A DNA stretch of 38,651 bases from Pseudomonadales bacterium (GCA_017854255.1 JAFMIA010000026.1:1-38651), one strand, 5' to 3'; numbered from the stretch's first letter, positions 16,686 to 25,918 are shown. Program-made: numbers and translations. Notes: generated by a model not told the origin, from the sequence alone.

Positions 16686-17078
16686 ATGAATTTCGCTCTC
16701 AACATTCAAGGCTCACCGTACACCAGCAATAGCCTTTGGAGCGCTTTACACTTTGCGCAGGCCTGCTTAAACGAAGGGCACCGCATTCATCGAGTTTTTT
16801 TCTACCATGACGCTGTGCTGGTGGCGAACGCTTTACAAGCGCCGCCCCAAGACGAGATGAACTTAACCACTGCTTGGCAAACGCTCGGGCAAAACTTTGA
16901 GCTGGACCTCTGCCTGTGCGTCGCATCCTGTTTGCGCCGCGGCATCCTCAATGATTCGGAGGCGCAGCGGTTCGAGAAGACTGCGAGCAACCTTGCGCCA
17001 GGGTTCAACATCTCAGGCCTTGGTCAACTGATCGAGGCAAGCCTTGTCAGCGACCGCGTTATAAGCTTTGGGGCCTAA
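16686..17078 (+). CDS. tusD: Sulfur relay protein TusD
   Basis: A 130-residue DsrE-family protein, the catalytic member of the TusBCD hexamer that passes persulfide sulfur from TusA to TusE for tRNA 2-thiolation. The start MNFALNIQGSPY and the motif LCLCVASCLRRGI match TusD. Cys78 falls at the position of the E. coli active cysteine; Cys76 and Cys82 lie close by. The C-terminal FNISGLGQLIEA region is typical. It leads a tight operon, four bases before tusC, and is separated from yccA by a terminator. A recognisable promoter would have to lie between 16650 and 16685; I see no strong one. Confidence 0.9.
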   Translation: MNFALNIQGSPYTSNSLWSALHFAQACLNEGHRIHRVFFYHDAVLVANALQAPPQDEMNLTTAWQTLGQNFELDLCLCVASCLRRGILNDSEAQRFEKTASNLAPGFNISGLGQLIEASLVSDRVISFGA

Positions 17079-17082
17079 TTCG

Positions 17083-17439
17083 ATGACCGAATTACTCTTC
17101 ATCTTGTCTCACCCCCCCGGCGCCAGCGTCTACGCCCAAGAGGCCTTTGATGCGGCATTAGCCGGATCCGCTTTTTCAAACATCGCTATATTGTTCGTCG
17201 GCGCAGGCTGCTTGCAACTGATCCAGCCCAAGCTCGCAGTCGAAGCGCATGAGCGCAAGGATTTTCAGCGGGGATTCAAAGCCCTAGCAGATTATGACGT
17301 GCATGACGTTTATGGTTGCGAGGATTCCTTTAAGCAGTTTGGTCTTCACAACCAGGCCTTGGTCATTCAACCCACTTTGCTGACGCGAGTCGATATCTCG
17401 GCGCGCCTCAAAGGCGCCCAGCGCGTGCTCTGCTTCTGA
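17083..17439 (+). CDS. tusC: Sulfur relay protein TusC
   Basis: A 118-residue DsrF-type subunit of the TusBCD complex, structural rather than catalytic in E. coli. The typical pattern is visible: ILSHPPGASVYAQEAFDAAL at the N-terminus, a hydrophobic strand with FVGAGCLQL and a C-terminal half containing ALADYDVHDVYGC. I start it at ATG 17083, four bases after tusD stops; an in-frame TTG five codons earlier inside tusD is less likely. Its stop overlaps the tusB ATG by one base. It is co-transcribed with the other tus genes. Confidence 0.88.
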   Translation: MTELLFILSHPPGASVYAQEAFDAALAGSAFSNIAILFVGAGCLQLIQPKLAVEAHERKDFQRGFKALADYDVHDVYGCEDSFKQFGLHNQALVIQPTLLTRVDISARLKGAQRVLCF

Positions 17440-17702
17440 TGATGTTACACACGTTCAACAGCTCTGATGCTTATCGCTTGCATGGTCATCGGCCAAGCGC
17501 TACGGATTTGATATTACTCATCGAAGATGCGGTGTTTATCACCACCCAGCAAGATCTGACTCAAGACCACAGAATTCGCGTCTTGCGCGAGGATTTAGCG
17601 CAGCGCGGCCTGCCAGAGCCCCGTGCAATCACTTGCATCACCTACACTGACTGGGTTCGCTTAACCGTTGAAAGTCAGCACTGCCTGACGTGGACTCGAT
17701 AG
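17439..17702 (+). CDS. tusB: Sulfur relay protein TusB
   Basis: An 87-residue DsrH-type subunit of TusBCD, close to the usual 90-95. It begins MLHTFNSS with a short first strand, then LILLIEDAVFI, typical of TusB, and ends in a TYTDWVRL region where the family's conserved Trp lies. The ATG overlaps the tusC stop by one base; a second ATG follows at once. The role is structural in the hexamer. Similarity is weaker than for TusC and TusD, but position between tusC and tusE supports the call. Confidence 0.82.
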   Translation: MMLHTFNSSDAYRLHGHRPSATDLILLIEDAVFITTQQDLTQDHRIRVLREDLAQRGLPEPRAITCITYTDWVRLTVESQHCLTWTR

Positions 17703-18007
17703 TGGCGCCGCGCGACCGGGAAGGTTTTTTGGTTTCACCCGCGGACTGGACACCCGAGATTGCCGAGGTGATTGCAGAAGACTTAGGGGTTGCGCTGTTT
17801 ACGCAGCATTGGGCGATCATCGATTTGTTACGCGCCTACTATGCGCAATATGGGCTTTCGCCTCCGAGCAGAGTTTTGATGACATTACTAAAGCGTGAGC
17901 ACGACCCAGAATTCTCGAGCATCGCCTTGATGCAACTCTTTGGCGGCCGCGCGAGACGACAGCTAGCCCAAATTGCTGGCCTGCCGAAGCCAAGCGATTG
18001 TGATTAA
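17690..18007 (+). CDS. tusE: TusE / DsrC-family sulfur carrier
   Basis: A 105-residue DsrC-family protein that accepts sulfur from TusBCD and hands it to MnmA. The final residues IAGLPKPSDCD hold the family's C-terminal cysteine, here next to last. There is no second cysteine ten residues before it, so this is a TusE for tRNA thiolation and not a DsrC of dissimilatory sulfur metabolism. The start is uncertain: GTG at 17690 overlaps tusB by 13 bases, and GTG at 17702 overlaps its TAG by one base. Neither has a ribosome site, and the longer form fits the family's N-terminal strand better. Its stop overlaps the stop of cysG on the other strand by four bases. Confidence 0.88.
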   Translation: MDSIVAPRDREGFLVSPADWTPEIAEVIAEDLGVALFTQHWAIIDLLRAYYAQYGLSPPSRVLMTLLKREHDPEFSSIALMQLFGGRARRQLAQIAGLPKPSDCD

Positions 18008-19371
18008 TCGATGGCTTTGACCAACAAGGGCCGCACGCTCGGCGCCCGAAGCACTTCCCCCACAATGATCAAAGTGGGAGACGGCAACTGAGCCCGCGCA
18101 ACAAGCCCAGGGGTCGTTTCAAGGTCCCCCATTACACTCACTGACTCAGGCGTTGTCCCCTTAGAAATCACCGCAACCGGCGTTTCAACCGCCTTGCCAT
18201 GCCGAATCAATTGCGTACAGATCTCCGATAACCCACCCAGCCCCATATAGAACACTAAAGTCTGACCCGGCGAAACCATTTCGTGCCAGGGTAAATCGAC
18301 CGAAGCATTTTTTGGATGCCCGGTTACAAAGCGCACAGACTGAGCATAGTCTCGATGGGTCAAGGGAATCCCAGCGTAGGCTGCACAACCCGATGCCGCG
18401 GTGATCCCAGGCACGACTTGGAATGCAATACCCGCCTCAATGAGTTCGGCAAGCTCCTCGCCACCGCGACCAAAAATGAAGGGATCTCCTCCTTTCAACC
18501 TGACAACCCGCAGACCTTGACGCGCGAGCGTCACAAGACGTGCATTAATCGAGTTTTGAGGCGTTGAGTTCAGTCCACTTTGCTTGCCCACATACTCAAA
18601 CGTTGCATCACGCCGAGCGCGATCCAAGACCTTTGCGGACACTAAGTTGTCATACAAGATCACATCAGCACGTTGCAATAACTGCAACGCCTTAAGCGTT
18701 AACAAGTCTGGATCCCCTGGACCCGCACCCACTAAAAACACTTCCCCAACACCCTGGGTGGGCTCAAATAGATAGCCGTCCGCCAAATCGTCTTCACCCG
18801 CTTCCGCATGACTAAATCCAGGTCCTGCGAAAAACGCCTCGGTAGTGATGCGGCGGGTTCGAATATCCGGAATTACGGCCTTCAGCCTCGGACGGCGCGA
18901 CTTTAAATACGCCGCGACTCGCACCAGGCTCTGAGGCACCAGTGCTTCGAGTTGCTCACGAAGGTATCGCGTTAACACCGGCGAGGAACCGCCCGTGCCC
19001 ACACTGAGTAAGACCGGAGACCGGTTAACAATCGCCGGAAAGATCACCGTGCTCAGGTTCGGCTGATCCACAACATTGACCGGCAGATTTTGGGCTTGCG
19101 CGGCCCGTGAGACGGCTTCATTGACCACCGCATCGTCGGTCGCCGCAACGACCAAACGCATGCCCATCACGTCTGCTGCCTCAAAGGTCTTCTCGCGCCA
19201 GGCATGATCAGCCGATAAAGCCGTCAGATCAAATTCAAGCTTTGGCGCAACGCACACCAAGACCGCGCCAGCTTCACTGATCAGCACGGCCTTACGACGG
19301 GCAATTTCGCCGCCCCCGACCAAGAGCACCGGCGCGCCCCGAAGATTAAAGTGCAGCGGTAAAAAATCCAC
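18004..19371 (-). CDS. cysG: Siroheme synthase CysG (trifunctional)
   Basis: A 455-residue fusion that makes siroheme for sulfite and nitrite reductases. The N-terminal half (1-200) is precorrin-2 dehydrogenase/ferrochelatase: VGGGEIARRK binds NAD, and Asp102 in NVVDQ matches the catalytic Asp. The C-terminal half is uroporphyrinogen-III methyltransferase, with GAGPGDPDLLT (about 215), GGDPFIFGRGGEE and VPGITAASGCAAYAGIPLTHRD. By my alignment, the residue phosphorylated in Salmonella CysG (Ser128) is Thr126 here, within VGTGGSS. The start is GTG, sharing one base with the serS TAG stop, so the two genes are coupled. At the 3' end it meets tusE with a four-base overlap and no terminator. Confidence 0.93.
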   Translation of the reverse strand: MDFLPLHFNLRGAPVLLVGGGEIARRKAVLISEAGAVLVCVAPKLEFDLTALSADHAWREKTFEAADVMGMRLVVAATDDAVVNEAVSRAAQAQNLPVNVVDQPNLSTVIFPAIVNRSPVLLSVGTGGSSPVLTRYLREQLEALVPQSLVRVAAYLKSRRPRLKAVIPDIRTRRITTEAFFAGPGFSHAEAGEDDLADGYLFEPTQGVGEVFLVGAGPGDPDLLTLKALQLLQRADVILYDNLVSAKVLDRARRDATFEYVGKQSGLNSTPQNSINARLVTLARQGLRVVRLKGGDPFIFGRGGEELAELIEAGIAFQVVPGITAASGCAAYAGIPLTHRDYAQSVRFVTGHPKNASVDLPWHEMVSPGQTLVFYMGLGGLSEICTQLIRHGKAVETPVAVISKGTTPESVSVMGDLETTPGLVARAQLPSPTLIIVGEVLRAPSVRPLLVKAID

Positions 19372-20651
19372 TATTGCGCGAGCAGTTTCGTCTTACCGCC
19401 AAGATAAGGCCGTAACGCGTCGGGGACGGTAACCTGCCCCTGATCATCCTGAAAGTTTTCAAGCACCGCCACGAGCGTGCGCCCAACAGCAAGACCAGAA
19501 CCATTGATGGTATGAACCAACTCTGGCTTGGCATTGGCTTCAATTCGATAGCGCGCCTGCAGCCGCCTAGCTTGGAAATCCTTGAAGTTACTGCAAGAAG
19601 AAATCTCGCGATATTGGTTTTGCCCAGGCAGCCAAACCTCTAAATCATAGGTTTTGCTCGAAGACGCGCCAAGATCGCCGCCACAGAGGTTCATAACGCG
19701 GTAAGGCAACTCCAACTTCTGCAGGATAGCCTCGGCATGCAGCGTTAAGGCCTCATGCGCGGCCTGGCTCTCCTGCGGCGGCACCAGTTGTACCAGCTCA
19801 ACTTTCTCGAACTGATGCTGGCGGATCATGCCCCGGGTATCGCGACCGTAGCTGCCGGCCTCACTTCTAAAACACGGGGTATGACAGACCATTTTGATGG
19901 GAAAATCATTCATTGCCAAAATTTGGTCACGATATAGATTCGTCACAGGGACTTCTGCGGTGGGGATTAAATATAAGGGCCGTTCTAAATCGACTCGAAA
20001 CAAGTCATCACCAAATTTTGGCAGTTGACCCGTGCCCTTCAATGCGTCTTCGTTCACCAAAAACGGCACATAAACTTCTTGATAACCGTGCTCGTTGACG
20101 TGGGTATCGAGCATGAATTGGGTCAGCGCGCGCTGAAGCTGGGCCAACTCGCCTTTGAGCGCCACAAACCGAGATTGCGCCATGGTGGCGGCGACATCAA
20201 AGTCCATCAACCCACCGCGTTCGCCGAGACTGACATGATCTTGCGCGGCAACGTCAAACCCTCTTGGTGTTCCCCAACGCCGAACCTCCACGTTACCCGT
20301 TTCATCGCGCCCCTCGGGCACGGTCTCATCAGGGATATTCGGCAAGCTCATCAGCACGGCTTGCAGCGCTTGCGAGGCGTCATCGAAAACGACTTTCTGA
20401 TGATCCAGTTGAGCCCCCAAATCAGAGACCGTTGCCATAATGGGCGCAGTGTCTTCGCCTTTCGCCTTCGCCTGACCAATGGCCTTTGACACGCGGTTTC
20501 GTTCTGCTTGCAGGGTTTCCATCGCGGTTTGAGCCGATTTTCGCTTGGCTTCCAGGTCTGAGAGCACTTCAACATCCAGTACAAACTGACGACGAGCGAG
20601 TTGGCCCGCGAGCATCGGCAAGTCCCCTCGAATCAACTTTGGATCTAACAT
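19371..20651 (-). CDS. serS: Seryl-tRNA synthetase
   Basis: A 426-residue class II aminoacyl-tRNA synthetase that charges tRNA-Ser (and tRNA-Sec if present). Residues 1-110 form the long antiparallel coiled-coil arm that reads the tRNA long variable arm (heptad-like, Lys/Gln/Ala-rich). The catalytic core shows motif 2 ([21 protein letters not shown]), the serine-binding region and motif 3 ([17 protein letters not shown]). The family's [15 protein letters not shown] is present. Length is standard. A GGGAGAGG site precedes the ATG and a likely promoter sits 35 bases upstream, so it can be expressed apart from crcB. It is coupled to cysG downstream. Confidence 0.97.
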   Translation of the reverse strand: MLDPKLIRGDLPMLAGQLARRQFVLDVEVLSDLEAKRKSAQTAMETLQAERNRVSKAIGQAKAKGEDTAPIMATVSDLGAQLDHQKVVFDDASQALQAVLMSLPNIPDETVPEGRDETGNVEVRRWGTPRGFDVAAQDHVSLGERGGLMDFDVAATMAQSRFVALKGELAQLQRALTQFMLDTHVNEHGYQEVYVPFLVNEDALKGTGQLPKFGDDLFRVDLERPLYLIPTAEVPVTNLYRDQILAMNDFPIKMVCHTPCFRSEAGSYGRDTRGMIRQHQFEKVELVQLVPPQESQAAHEALTLHAEAILQKLELPYRVMNLCGGDLGASSSKTYDLEVWLPGQNQYREISSCSNFKDFQARRLQARYRIEANAKPELVHTINGSGLAVGRTLVAVLENFQDDQGQVTVPDALRPYLGGKTKLLAQ

Positions 20652-20684
20652 GGAACCTCTCCCTTATAGCAAAGCGCCTGAAAG

Positions 20685-20713
20685 ACTTTAGAAAAGGCCT
20701 TCAACGCAATCAA
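20685..20713 (-). promoter_or_regulatory. Candidate promoter of serS-cysG
   Basis: On the minus strand TTGATT (20708-20713) and TAAAGT (20685-20690) are 17 bases apart, ending 33 bases before the serS ATG. Both are moderate matches to sigma-70 boxes. The 109-base gap between crcB and serS, wide for this run of genes, also suggests a promoter here. Confidence 0.38.
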
Positions 20714-20760
20714 CGCGTACCCCCGAAAGCCCGCAATCTTAGAGAAATGACTGTGCGACA

Positions 20761-21138
20761 TCAATGGCCCATAACCCATCTTGCCGCAGTAATCCCTACT
20801 GCAAGCGCAAGCAAGCAGCCGAATAACGTCGCGGCCATATAGGCAAGTGCAACCGTAAACCGACCTTCAACTAACAACTCATAGACCTCGAGACTGAAGG
20901 TTGAAAAGGTGGTAAACGCGCCAAGCAGACCCACCGTCAGAAAAAACCGGAGTTCCTCACGCAGCTCCAACCGTTCAATCAGGACATACACCACGCCCAT
21001 TAACGCGCATCCCAAAACATTGACGGAAAAAATGCCCAATGGGAATCCACCCAAGCTGCCCCGTCCCAGGCTCGTGGCAAGATAAAACCGCAAAACAGCT
21101 CCCAGAGCACCACCTGTTCCAACCCAAAACCAAATCAT
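20761..21138 (-). CDS. crcB: Fluoride ion channel CrcB/Fluc
   Basis: A 125-residue inner-membrane fluoride exporter, which works as an inverted-topology dimer. Four hydrophobic helices are visible, with GTGGALGAVLRFYL at the start, NVLGCALMGV in helix 2, the signature GLLGAFTTFSTFSLE in helix 3 with its TTFSTF fluoride-track residues, and a final helix. I start at ATG 21138 rather than the preceding TTG because TGAGG lies just upstream. No fluoride riboswitch is apparent: only about 60 bases separate it from rarA, and they do not show the switch's conserved pseudoknot as far as I can see. The gene sits between rarA and serS on the same strand. Confidence 0.92.
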   Translation of the reverse strand: MIWFWVGTGGALGAVLRFYLATSLGRGSLGGFPLGIFSVNVLGCALMGVVYVLIERLELREELRFFLTVGLLGAFTTFSTFSLEVYELLVEGRFTVALAYMAATLFGCLLALAVGITAARWVMGH

Positions 21139-21198
21139 CAAAACCTCATTACTTCGTTTTACCCTCGCCCCGCGTGACGAACGTTACGCGCCCTGAGC

Positions 21199-22593
21199 TC
21201 AAGGCGTTTTCGGATTATTCTGCTCAGCATCTTCCAGCGCCGAGTCGTCCTCATAGCGCTGAAAATCGCTCGCCGCACTGAGTTTGCGTAGGTACACCAG
21301 CTTCTCGCGGATCTTACTTTCAAGCCCCCGTTCAGTCGGCTCATAAAACACGTGTTCACCAACGGCTTCTGGGAAATAACGCTCGCCCGGCACAAACCCT
21401 TCGTCAAAATCATGGGCGTATTGATAGCTTTCGCCATAACCCAGAGACGCCATCAAGCTCGTTGCCGCATTCCTTAAATGAATCGGTACCGGCTCAGAAC
21501 CGCCGGCCGCGACCACTTCCCGTGCGGCAAGCCAGGCAGCGTATACAGCATTACTTTTTGCAGCGACGGCCAAATAAACAACCGCCTGCGCGAGCGCAAG
21601 CTCCCCTTCGGGCGGGCCCAGCCTGCGCTGGACATCCCAGGCGTTGAGCGTTAACTGCAACGCTCTGGGGTCGGCATTGCCAATATCCTCGGTTGCCATA
21701 CGAATCATTCTGCGCGCGATATACAGCGGATCACAGCCGCCATCGATCATCCGAGCCAACCAATACAAAGCCGCGTCGGGGGACGAGCCTCGAACAGCCT
21801 TATGCAAGGCTGAAATCTGGTCAAAGAAAACATCCCCTCGCTTATCAAAGCGGCGGGCATGATCCCCTAAAATAGCGGCCAAATCCGCTGACGCAAGATG
21901 GTCAGTGGACCGGTGGGTCCAAGCAATTTCAAGCAGATTGAGCGCCAAGCGCGCATCGCCGTCGCTTGCTTTTGCAATGGTTTCAAGTACCACACGTTCC
22001 TCTGATTCAGGTGATCGCGCCGCGAGCATATCCATTCCACGGACTAAAATCTCGCCTAACGCCACGACATCGAGCGCCTTCAACACATAGACGCGCGCTC
22101 TCGACAATAAGGCCGCATTCAGTTCAAACGAGGGATTTTCGGTCGTCGCCCCGATAAAGATCACCGTACCGTCTTCGACATGCGGTAAAAAAGCATCCTG
22201 CTGAGATTTGTTAAAGCGATGAACCTCATCGACAAACAAAAGCGTTCTTTGGCCCTTTTGAGCGTGATATCGCGCTTCCTCGATGGCGGCTCGAATATCC
22301 TTTACGCCGCTCAAAACAGCCGACAGGGCGATAAAATGGGCCTGGCATTGACTCGCGATCAATCGTGCCAGCGTGGTTTTACCGGTGCCGGGTGGCCCCC
22401 AAAGGATCAAGGAGTGGAGCTGACTTTGTTCAATCAGCAAACGAAGCGGTCGGTCAGGACCCAACAGATGATCTTGACCGGATATTGCATCGAGCGTTTG
22501 AGGCCGCATGCGCGCCGCTAAGGGTTGCCCACTGTCGTCCGCAATTGTTACGCCGCTTAAAAGATCCTGGGGTGGTATGCGAGCATCCGTCAC
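21199..22593 (-). CDS. rarA: Replication-associated recombination protein A (MgsA/RarA)
   Basis: A 464-residue AAA+ ATPase that acts at stalled replication forks and resembles clamp-loader subunits. Walker A GPPGTGKT lies at 66-73, Walker B LLFVDEVHRF at about 117-126, sensor 1 in IGATTENPSF and the arginine-finger region in LLSRARV. The C-terminal part carries the RarA tetramerisation domain (YWLARMIDGGCDPLYIARR, ATEDIGNADP). The last 25 residues, with many Asp, Glu and Asn, are a polar tail. The start is GTG with GGGTGA upstream, 18 bases after the lolA stop. It is part of the ftsK-lolA-rarA run seen in many Gammaproteobacteria. Confidence 0.94.
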   Translation of the reverse strand: MTDARIPPQDLLSGVTIADDSGQPLAARMRPQTLDAISGQDHLLGPDRPLRLLIEQSQLHSLILWGPPGTGKTTLARLIASQCQAHFIALSAVLSGVKDIRAAIEEARYHAQKGQRTLLFVDEVHRFNKSQQDAFLPHVEDGTVIFIGATTENPSFELNAALLSRARVYVLKALDVVALGEILVRGMDMLAARSPESEERVVLETIAKASDGDARLALNLLEIAWTHRSTDHLASADLAAILGDHARRFDKRGDVFFDQISALHKAVRGSSPDAALYWLARMIDGGCDPLYIARRMIRMATEDIGNADPRALQLTLNAWDVQRRLGPPEGELALAQAVVYLAVAAKSNAVYAAWLAAREVVAAGGSEPVPIHLRNAATSLMASLGYGESYQYAHDFDEGFVPGERYFPEAVGEHVFYEPTERGLESKIREKLVYLRKLSAASDFQRYEDDSALEDAEQNNPKTP

Positions 22594-22611
22594 GCCGGGT
22601 CACCCAATCGA

Positions 22612-23334
22612 TTATCGGTCATCGATCACATCAATGCCCGCAGGCGTTTCAAATTCAAACAGCGATGCGGGCAATGCGTCATTTAAAGAGACCAAGGATA
22701 GGGTAATCGATACCTGCATTTTAGACTGGGTCATTAACGTAATCTGGCTTGGCACCCCACCTGCGAAGGTCATGCGCACCCACGCAATCAATGACGTCGA
22801 CTCGGTTGGCACCAGCACAAAGTGCTCAGCGGTCCCCGACGCCGCATCAAAGGTCACGTCGAAGGACGCGCTTAACTCAGCCTTACTCATCAATAGGACT
22901 TTAGCCGGAGACGACGCATCTAAAGCGTCAAAACTTTGTAATTTCAGCTGGGCAAGCAACGCATCATATTCATAGATTGTCTCACCATCTGATATGACTA
23001 AAGGTTGATCTAAAGATTCAAGACGGAACTGCGCGGGTCGCTGTAGATAGAAATCACCCTGCTGACGTTCGGCCCCTGGACCCGTCACACGCTGCTCAAA
23101 TCGAAGATGCAACTGCTGAAATTGATTCAGGCGGTCCATTAATGCAGTCAAAGCATCCGCTGCAGGCAACCTATCCGCCGCAGGCAACCTATCCATCGCA
23201 GGCGCAACGTTTGCAGGCGCTGCTCCAGCGAGCGGCCCTAGACCCAGCAGAATAATAGCCACGATGTGACGAAGACCGCGATTTACCTGCGTGCGAACTG
23301 GCCCCACGCCTAAACCCTCAATCTGGCGGCGCAT
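22612..23334 (-). CDS. lolA: Outer-membrane lipoprotein carrier LolA
   Basis: A 240-residue periplasmic chaperone that takes lipoproteins from LolCDE and delivers them to LolB. The N-terminus has a long polar stretch (about 20 residues) before the hydrophobic signal segment ([19 protein letters not shown]). The mature part has the LolA pattern: [29 protein letters not shown], a central strand region with DGETIYEYD and a C-terminal [10 protein letters not shown]...[19 protein letters not shown]. The ATG overlaps the ftsK stop by 17 bases; I found no better start. Residues around 47-60 contain a duplicated DRLPAA, the product of an 18-bp tandem duplication just after the signal peptide. Confidence 0.92.
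   Translation of the reverse strand: MRRQIEGLGVGPVRTQVNRGLRHIVAIILLGLGPLAGAAPANVAPAMDRLPAADRLPAADALTALMDRLNQFQQLHLRFEQRVTGPGAERQQGDFYLQRPAQFRLESLDQPLVISDGETIYEYDALLAQLKLQSFDALDASSPAKVLLMSKAELSASFDVTFDAASGTAEHFVLVPTESTSLIAWVRMTFAGGVPSQITLMTQSKMQVSITLSLVSLNDALPASLFEFETPAGIDVIDDR
23162..23197 (+). repeat. 18-bp tandem duplication inside lolA
   Basis: Two adjacent 18-base copies (23162-23179 and 23180-23197) differ at two positions, and the next six bases begin a third. In lolA the array encodes repeated DRLPAA in the segment between signal peptide and folded domain. The unit is a multiple of three, so copy-number changes keep the frame. Confidence 0.75.
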
Positions 23335-25654
23335 GGGCTAAAACTTCTCGAGAACCATTACTATTCATGGCGCTGACAATCCCAGCGGCTTCCATGGCCT
23401 CAACCATCCGGGCAGCTCGGTTATAGCCAATCCGCAGTTTTCGTTGAACCGCTGAAATCGACGCGCGACCGCTCTCGGTCACAAACGCGACCGCCTCATC
23501 GTACAAGGCGTCAGCTTCTGGCGCTTCATCCTCACTACTCGCGCCAGAGCCAGGGAGCAACTCTGAGTCGGTCCTCGTATCTAGGATCTCTTGCAGATAA
23601 TTGGGTTCTCCCAGGGCCTTCCAACTCTCTACAACCCGGTGCACTTCTTCATCATCAACAAAAGCGCCATGAACCCGAATTGGGATTGGCGTGCCGCCCG
23701 GCATGTACAACATATCGCCATGTCCCAAAAGTTGTTCCGCCCCACCCTGATCCAAGATCGTTCGGGAATCGATCTTGCTCGACACCTGAAACCCGATCCG
23801 GGTCGGCACATTCGCCTTAATCAAGCCCGTGATGACATCAACCGAGGGTCGCTGGGTCGCTAAAATCAGATGGATGCCTGCCGCCCGCGCCTTTTGTGCG
23901 ATTCGTGCAATGAGTTCTTCAACTTTCTTACCGACGATCATCATCATGTCGGCGAACTCATCAATAATAACCACGATAAAAGGCAAGGTTTCCAAAGTGG
24001 GCGCCACTTGGTTTTCATCTTCACTCAGCGGATCGGGCCGCCAAAGCGGATCGCTTATCGGCTCACCCGCTTTGATTGCATCTTTGACTTTGCGGTTAAA
24101 GCCGCCGACATTCCGAACGCCCATCGCCGCCATCAAACGATAACGTCGCTCCATCTCAGCGACACACCAGCGCAAGGCGTTGGCCGCATCTTTCATATCG
24201 GTGACAACTGGCGTGAGCAAATGCGGAATGCCCTCATAGACCGCGAGCTCTAGCATCTTCGGGTCGACCATAATGAGGCGCACCTCCTCTGGAGATGCTT
24301 TAAACAAGAGCGAGAGGATCATGGCGTTGATCCCAACAGACTTACCAGAGCCGGTTGTACCTGCAACCAAAAGATGCGGCATCTTGCCAAGGTCGACCAC
24401 CACTGGCTCACCGGCAATATCATGCCCCAAGGCCAGCGATAGCGGCGAGCTCGACTCATCATAGGCTCTAGAGGACAACACTTGGCTTAACCGAACGATC
24501 TCACGATCCTCATTCGGGATCTCGATGCCAACGACGGGTTTACCTGGCACCACTTCAACAACGCGAACGCTAATAACTGCGAGGGATCGCGCCAAATCTT
24601 TCGCAAGACCAGAGATGCGACTGACTTTGACCCCTGCTGCAGGCTGGATCTCGAATCGCGTCACAACCGGCCCAGGAAACACCGCAACCACTTCCGCATC
24701 GACACCATAATCTTTTAACTTCAGCTCGAGTAATCGGGACATCGCCTCCAGATCATCCACTGAGAATCCTTTTTCGCTATTAATTTCTCGCGCATCCAGC
24801 AAGCTCAATGCCGGCAGACCTTCAATTGCCTCAATTTTGAACAGATTGCCTTGTTTCTCGCGGGCAGCCCGTTCGCTGATTTGGGGCGGTTTTTCTTCGC
24901 GTTTTTGAATTTTTACGGGCACGCGTTTTTGCGCTTTTTCAGCGTGCTGTTCAAGTTTGAATTGCCGCGCCTTGTTTGATTCAACCGCAATAGCCCGGTT
25001 TTGACGCGCAAGCCGCAATTTTTGAAACAGTGCTTTGATACTGGCAATCGCGGTCAGAGTTGCGCGCCCGGTTCGATCCAGGACACTGAGCCAGGATATC
25101 TCGATCATGAGCGTCAGGCCGAGCAGTAAGGTCGCGAGCATAAGCACGGTCGTGCCGACAAAACTCACCCGCGGCAGTAAAAACCCGCTGAGTAGCTGCC
25201 CAAGCACCCCGCCGCTGCCTTCCCGAAGGTCGTCGCCGAAACCATAAAAGTGTAAGTCAGAGAGCACCGCACAGGCGGCGATTGTTAACAACAAGCCGAA
25301 ACCTTGAACCAATAGCAGGGCAAACACCCAAGGCTCATCACCGCGGTTCGCGATGCGCTTCACAACGGGAATCAGTAACAGCAAGGGAAAACTCAATGCA
25401 GTCAAACCGAATAGAACGAGCAGCACATCCGCGACCCAGGCACCAGAGGATCCGATCAGGTTGGACACTTCCGCATCTAAACCCGTGTAGGTCCAACCCG
25501 GATCGGTCGGGTCAAAACTGTACAGGGCGACCGCTAACAGCACTGCGAGGAGCAATTGACCAATAATCAAAGATTCTCGTAATCGAGGCGCAAGGATCTC
25601 CAAGAAACCAGACGGCGACGCTGCGTCATTTTCTTTTAATTTCGCTTGTGTCAA
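23318..25654 (-). CDS. ftsK: DNA translocase FtsK
   Basis: A 778-residue septal DNA pump that clears chromosomes from the division site and activates XerCD at dif. Four transmembrane helices lie within residues 28-190, then a short basic linker (about 200-270; E. coli has about 600 residues here), the alpha/beta motor with Walker A GTTGSGKS at 432-439 and Walker [11 protein letters not shown] at about 570, and the RecA-like [15 protein letters not shown]. The C-terminal winged-helix gamma domain (about 715-775, with [27 protein letters not shown]) reads the KOPS DNA signals. The start is TTG with AAGGTGA five bases upstream; no in-frame ATG fits. The tandem repeat array begins 55 bases upstream. 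Confidence 0.96.
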   Translation of the reverse strand: MTQAKLKENDAASPSGFLEILAPRLRESLIIGQLLLAVLLAVALYSFDPTDPGWTYTGLDAEVSNLIGSSGAWVADVLLVLFGLTALSFPLLLLIPVVKRIANRGDEPWVFALLLVQGFGLLLTIAACAVLSDLHFYGFGDDLREGSGGVLGQLLSGFLLPRVSFVGTTVLMLATLLLGLTLMIEISWLSVLDRTGRATLTAIASIKALFQKLRLARQNRAIAVESNKARQFKLEQHAEKAQKRVPVKIQKREEKPPQISERAAREKQGNLFKIEAIEGLPALSLLDAREINSEKGFSVDDLEAMSRLLELKLKDYGVDAEVVAVFPGPVVTRFEIQPAAGVKVSRISGLAKDLARSLAVISVRVVEVVPGKPVVGIEIPNEDREIVRLSQVLSSRAYDESSSPLSLALGHDIAGEPVVVDLGKMPHLLVAGTTGSGKSVGINAMILSLLFKASPEEVRLIMVDPKMLELAVYEGIPHLLTPVVTDMKDAANALRWCVAEMERRYRLMAAMGVRNVGGFNRKVKDAIKAGEPISDPLWRPDPLSEDENQVAPTLETLPFIVVIIDEFADMMMIVGKKVEELIARIAQKARAAGIHLILATQRPSVDVITGLIKANVPTRIGFQVSSKIDSRTILDQGGAEQLLGHGDMLYMPGGTPIPIRVHGAFVDDEEVHRVVESWKALGEPNYLQEILDTRTDSELLPGSGASSEDEAPEADALYDEAVAFVTESGRASISAVQRKLRIGYNRAARMVEAMEAAGIVSAMNSNGSREVLAHAPPD

Positions 25655-25708
25655 AAGTTCACCTTATTGCGCTTATTGATCGTCCCATTTGATCCCCAAC
25701 CGCCCAAC

Positions 25709-25840
25709 AGAAAGTCTTTTTTTGGAGAGTCCTTTTTTGGAGAGTCCTTTTTCGGAGAGTCCTTTTTTGGAATGTCCTTTTACGGAAAGCCTTTTACGGA
25801 AAGCCTTTTACGGAAAGCCTTTTACGGAAAGTCCTTTTAA
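25709..25840 (+). repeat. Tandem repeat array, about nine 14/15-bp units, upstream of ftsK
   Basis: Nine consecutive units are visible. A degenerate first unit (25709-25723) precedes three copies of a 15-base form, GGAGAGTCCTTTTTT (from 25724, 25739 and 25754, one with a final C). An intermediate unit GGAATGTCCTTTTAC follows (25769), then three identical 14-base copies GGAAAGCCTTTTAC (25784, 25798, 25812) and a final 15-base GGAAAGTCCTTTTAA (25826). The two sub-families suggest two rounds of expansion by slippage. The array ends 55 bases before the ftsK TTG, so it lies in the ftsK leader or promoter. No function is known to me. Confidence 0.9.
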
Positions 25841-25918
25841 AGCCTGCCTGATCGCAATTGGGGCAATCGACTCAATTTTATCGTTTTCTCTACGCCTATT
25901 CTAAGGGTTTGGTCGCAA

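Noticed and set aside
17690-18007. DsrC of a dissimilatory sulfur oxidation pathway
   Set aside because: Only the C-terminal cysteine is present, the second one ten residues upstream is missing, and no dsrAB genes are nearby.
21139-21198. Fluoride riboswitch before crcB
   Set aside because: The leader is short and I could not find the conserved pseudoknot pattern; the gene follows rarA closely.
25709-25840. CRISPR array
   Set aside because: The units are 14-15 bases and directly adjacent, without unique spacers, and no cas genes are present.
25646-25904. Open frames through the repeat array that encode runs of FFGES-like peptides
   Set aside because: The frame depends on 15-base units and is lost where the unit becomes 14 bases. 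There is no ribosome site, and different frames give equally repetitive peptides.
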